Shown here piece after piece: positions 6,862 to 7,363 of a DNA stretch of 7,363 bases. Source of the DNA: an uncultured Bacillus sp. (GTDB taxonomy: Bacteria > Bacillota > Bacilli > Bacillales > Cytobacillaceae); contig CALGSR010000514.1 of NCBI GenBank assembly GCA_937902115.1, forward strand, positions 1 through 7,363, in the 5' to 3' direction. The notes under the pieces are model-generated. The model had not been told where the DNA came from and made no database searches. It saw nothing but the letters and a program-made list of their open reading frames with translations. Position 1 is the stretch's first letter; every line of letters begins with the position of its first letter. The translations under genes and the position numbers were made by a program.

Positions 6862-6906
6862 GACCGTGCCTTTGTTGTCTGGACAGAGGTGACGGTCCAT
6901 TTTTTA
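6862..6906 (+). terminator. Strong intrinsic terminator ending the nos unit
   Basis: Nine nt after the lipoprotein stop, GACCGT (6862-6867) pairs with ACGGTC (6892-6897). Inside it CCTTTGT (6869-6875) pairs with ACAGAGG (6883-6889), with one G-T wobble and a 7-nt loop. A run of six T residues follows (6900-6905). This is the standard rho-independent layout and marks the end of the nos transcription unit. Confidence 0.9.
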
Positions 6907-6926
6907 TATCTATTTATAAAGTCTTT

Positions 6927-7043
6927 GCCTCACGGGCACTATCAACCCCTTTTAGTTACCGTCAACTCCTTGTTCCTTGCCTTACGGGCACTATCAACCC
7001 CTTTTAGTTACTGTCAACTCCTTGTTCCTTGCCTCACGGGCAC
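6927..7043. repeat. 52-bp direct tandem repeat, about 2.25 copies
   Basis: Unit 1 (6927-6978) and unit 2 (6979-7030) are identical at 50 of 52 positions. The two changes are C to T at 6931/6983 and C to T at 6960/7012. A partial third copy matches the first 13 bases (7031-7043) and then breaks at GAATTC. Each full unit contains a small quasi-palindrome AGTTACCGTCAACT (6954-6967 in unit 1). Inside the unit, two TCAAC.CCTT segments recur 20 nt apart, so it may have arisen from a shorter module. The unit length is not a multiple of three, which argues against a coding repeat. It does not look like a CRISPR array because there are no distinct spacers. Confidence 0.93.
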
Positions 7044-7098
7044 GAATTCGGCTCTTTATTTCCCATCAAACCTTTGAGCTTGGCTCTTCATCAAAAAA

Positions 7099-7114
7099 TG
7101 AGTAAGTACTCACT
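7099..7114. promoter_or_regulatory. Upstream palindromic operator-like site
   Basis: TGAGTA (7099-7104) and TACTCA (7107-7112) form a perfect inverted repeat around AG. The 16-mer at 7099-7114 matches the site at 7155-7170 at 14 of 16 positions, exactly 56 bp away. Repetition of the same word on both sides of a promoter suggests binding of one repressor, most likely TetR-type. The regulator is not in the window. Confidence 0.6.
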
Positions 7115-7121
7115 TTTACTA

Positions 7122-7150
7122 TTCCCTTTTCACTGCCGCCTGTGTATAAT
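7122..7150 (+). promoter_or_regulatory. Probable sigma-A promoter of the downstream ABC operon
   Basis: A perfect -10 hexamer TATAAT lies at 7145-7150 with TGTG just before it. At the standard 17-bp spacing the -35 position (7122-7127) reads TTCCCT, a weak match. The -10 box ends 70 nt before the ATG at 7221 and is directly followed by the downstream palindrome. This fits a promoter blocked by a repressor. Confidence 0.65.
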
Positions 7151-7151
7151 A

Positions 7152-7170
7152 GAGTGAGTAATCACTCACT
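7152..7170. promoter_or_regulatory. Downstream palindromic operator overlapping the expected +1
   Basis: AGTGAGT (7153-7159) and ACTCACT (7164-7170) form a perfect 7-bp inverted repeat around AATC. A second centring, GAGTGA-GTAA-TCACTC (7152-7167), is also perfect. The latter has the same layout as the known operator of the TetR-family regulator FadR of B. subtilis (arms ending TGA, 4-nt centre, then TCA), although the arms differ. Its place immediately after the -10 box is where a bound repressor would block transcription. Confidence 0.72.
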
Positions 7171-7220
7171 ATCCTTACAACAAAAATCCAGCACCCATTA
7201 ACTAAAGGAGGTTTTTCACG

Positions 7221-7363
7221 ATGACTACTGCCATTGCCGTCCGACAAGTAAACAAAGCATTCGGAAAAAAACAAGTGCTAACAAACATCAATCTGTCTGT
7301 AAATGAGGGACAGATTTTCGGACTTATCGGCCCGTCCGGTTCCGGCAAAACAACATTAATCAA
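7221..7363 (+). CDS. ABC transporter ATP-binding protein (5' part only)
   Basis: Only the first 47 codons are present; the gene runs off the right edge. The N-terminus (AVRQVNKAFGKKQVLTNINL) is the usual start of an ABC ATPase, with Walker A GPSGSGKTT at residues 37-45. The start is ATG 7221 with AAAGGAGG (7204-7211) 9 nt upstream. It is separated from the nos unit by a terminator and has its own promoter with two operator-like palindromes, so it is a separate operon. Such ATPases with TetR-type operators are often part of drug or lipid exporters, but the substrate cannot be told from this fragment. Confidence 0.93.
   Translation, partial: MTTAIAVRQVNKAFGKKQVLTNINLSVNEGQIFGLIGPSGSGKTTLI

Larger units (their letters stand above)
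6854..7220. other. Intergenic region between the nos unit and the next ABC operon
   Basis: This 367-nt stretch has no convincing gene. From left to right it holds the nos terminator (6862-6906), an AT-rich spacer, a 52-bp direct repeat (6927-7043), a plain spacer, and a regulated promoter with two palindromic sites (7099-7170) serving the gene at 7221. An open frame at 6889-7077 runs through the terminator and the repeats and has no ribosome site, so it is not counted as a gene. Confidence 0.85.

Noticed and set aside
6927..7043. CRISPR-like array
   Set aside because: The copies abut as a direct tandem duplication with no unique spacers, and there are no cas genes nearby.
7041..7052. GCACGAATTCGG-like string suggesting a cloning adapter join
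   Set aside because: The order of bases does not match common adapters, and the flanking sequence continues naturally into a promoter region, so a chance EcoRI site is the simpler view.
6889..7077. Small open frame across the 52-bp repeats
   Set aside because: It begins inside the terminator stem, lacks a ribosome site and is built from the non-coding repeat.

Overview
The window looks like chromosomal DNA from a low-to-mid GC member of the Bacillaceae (Bacillus, Neobacillus or Geobacillus-like). The support is strong GGAGG-type ribosome sites, tightly coupled genes, lipobox and Sec-type N-termini, and a membrane-anchored small cytochrome c of the Gram-positive type. I cannot name the species from the sequence.

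Positions 1-6906 hold a compact nitrous oxide reductase (nos) cluster, all on the + strand. In order it contains: a membrane-anchored monohaem cytochrome c (51-485); nosZ, the catalytic N2O reductase, with all seven CuZ histidines and the full CuA motif and no twin-arginine signal, so clade II/Sec type (563-2434); a hairpin (2443-2481); a four-helix membrane protein in the place usually held by nosB (2616-3182); nosD (3179-4519); nosY (4483-5280); nosF (5277-5954); and a lipoprotein joining a FixH/YtkA-like domain to a SurA-N-like helical domain (5951-6853). The last five genes are linked by 4-nt ATGA overlaps or, for nosD/nosY, a 37-nt overlap. A strong intrinsic terminator (6862-6906) ends the unit.

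Functional model, combining what is known of the families with inference: the cytochrome passes electrons to the CuA centre of NosZ on the outer face of the membrane. NosD, NosF and NosY form the ABC-type maturation machine for the CuZ centre. The terminal lipoprotein has a His/Met-rich stretch and sits where nosL often lies, so it may be the copper-delivery or folding partner. No nosL, nosR, nosG/nosH or nosX is visible here, although the left edge is cut 50 nt before the first gene.

Positions 6854-7220 are intergenic. They hold the terminator, a 52-bp direct tandem repeat of about 2.25 copies, and a promoter carrying two near-identical palindromic operator-like sites. This promoter drives a second, unrelated unit, of which only the first 47 codons of an ABC transporter ATPase are present (7221-7363). 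The operators suggest control by a TetR-type repressor encoded outside the window.
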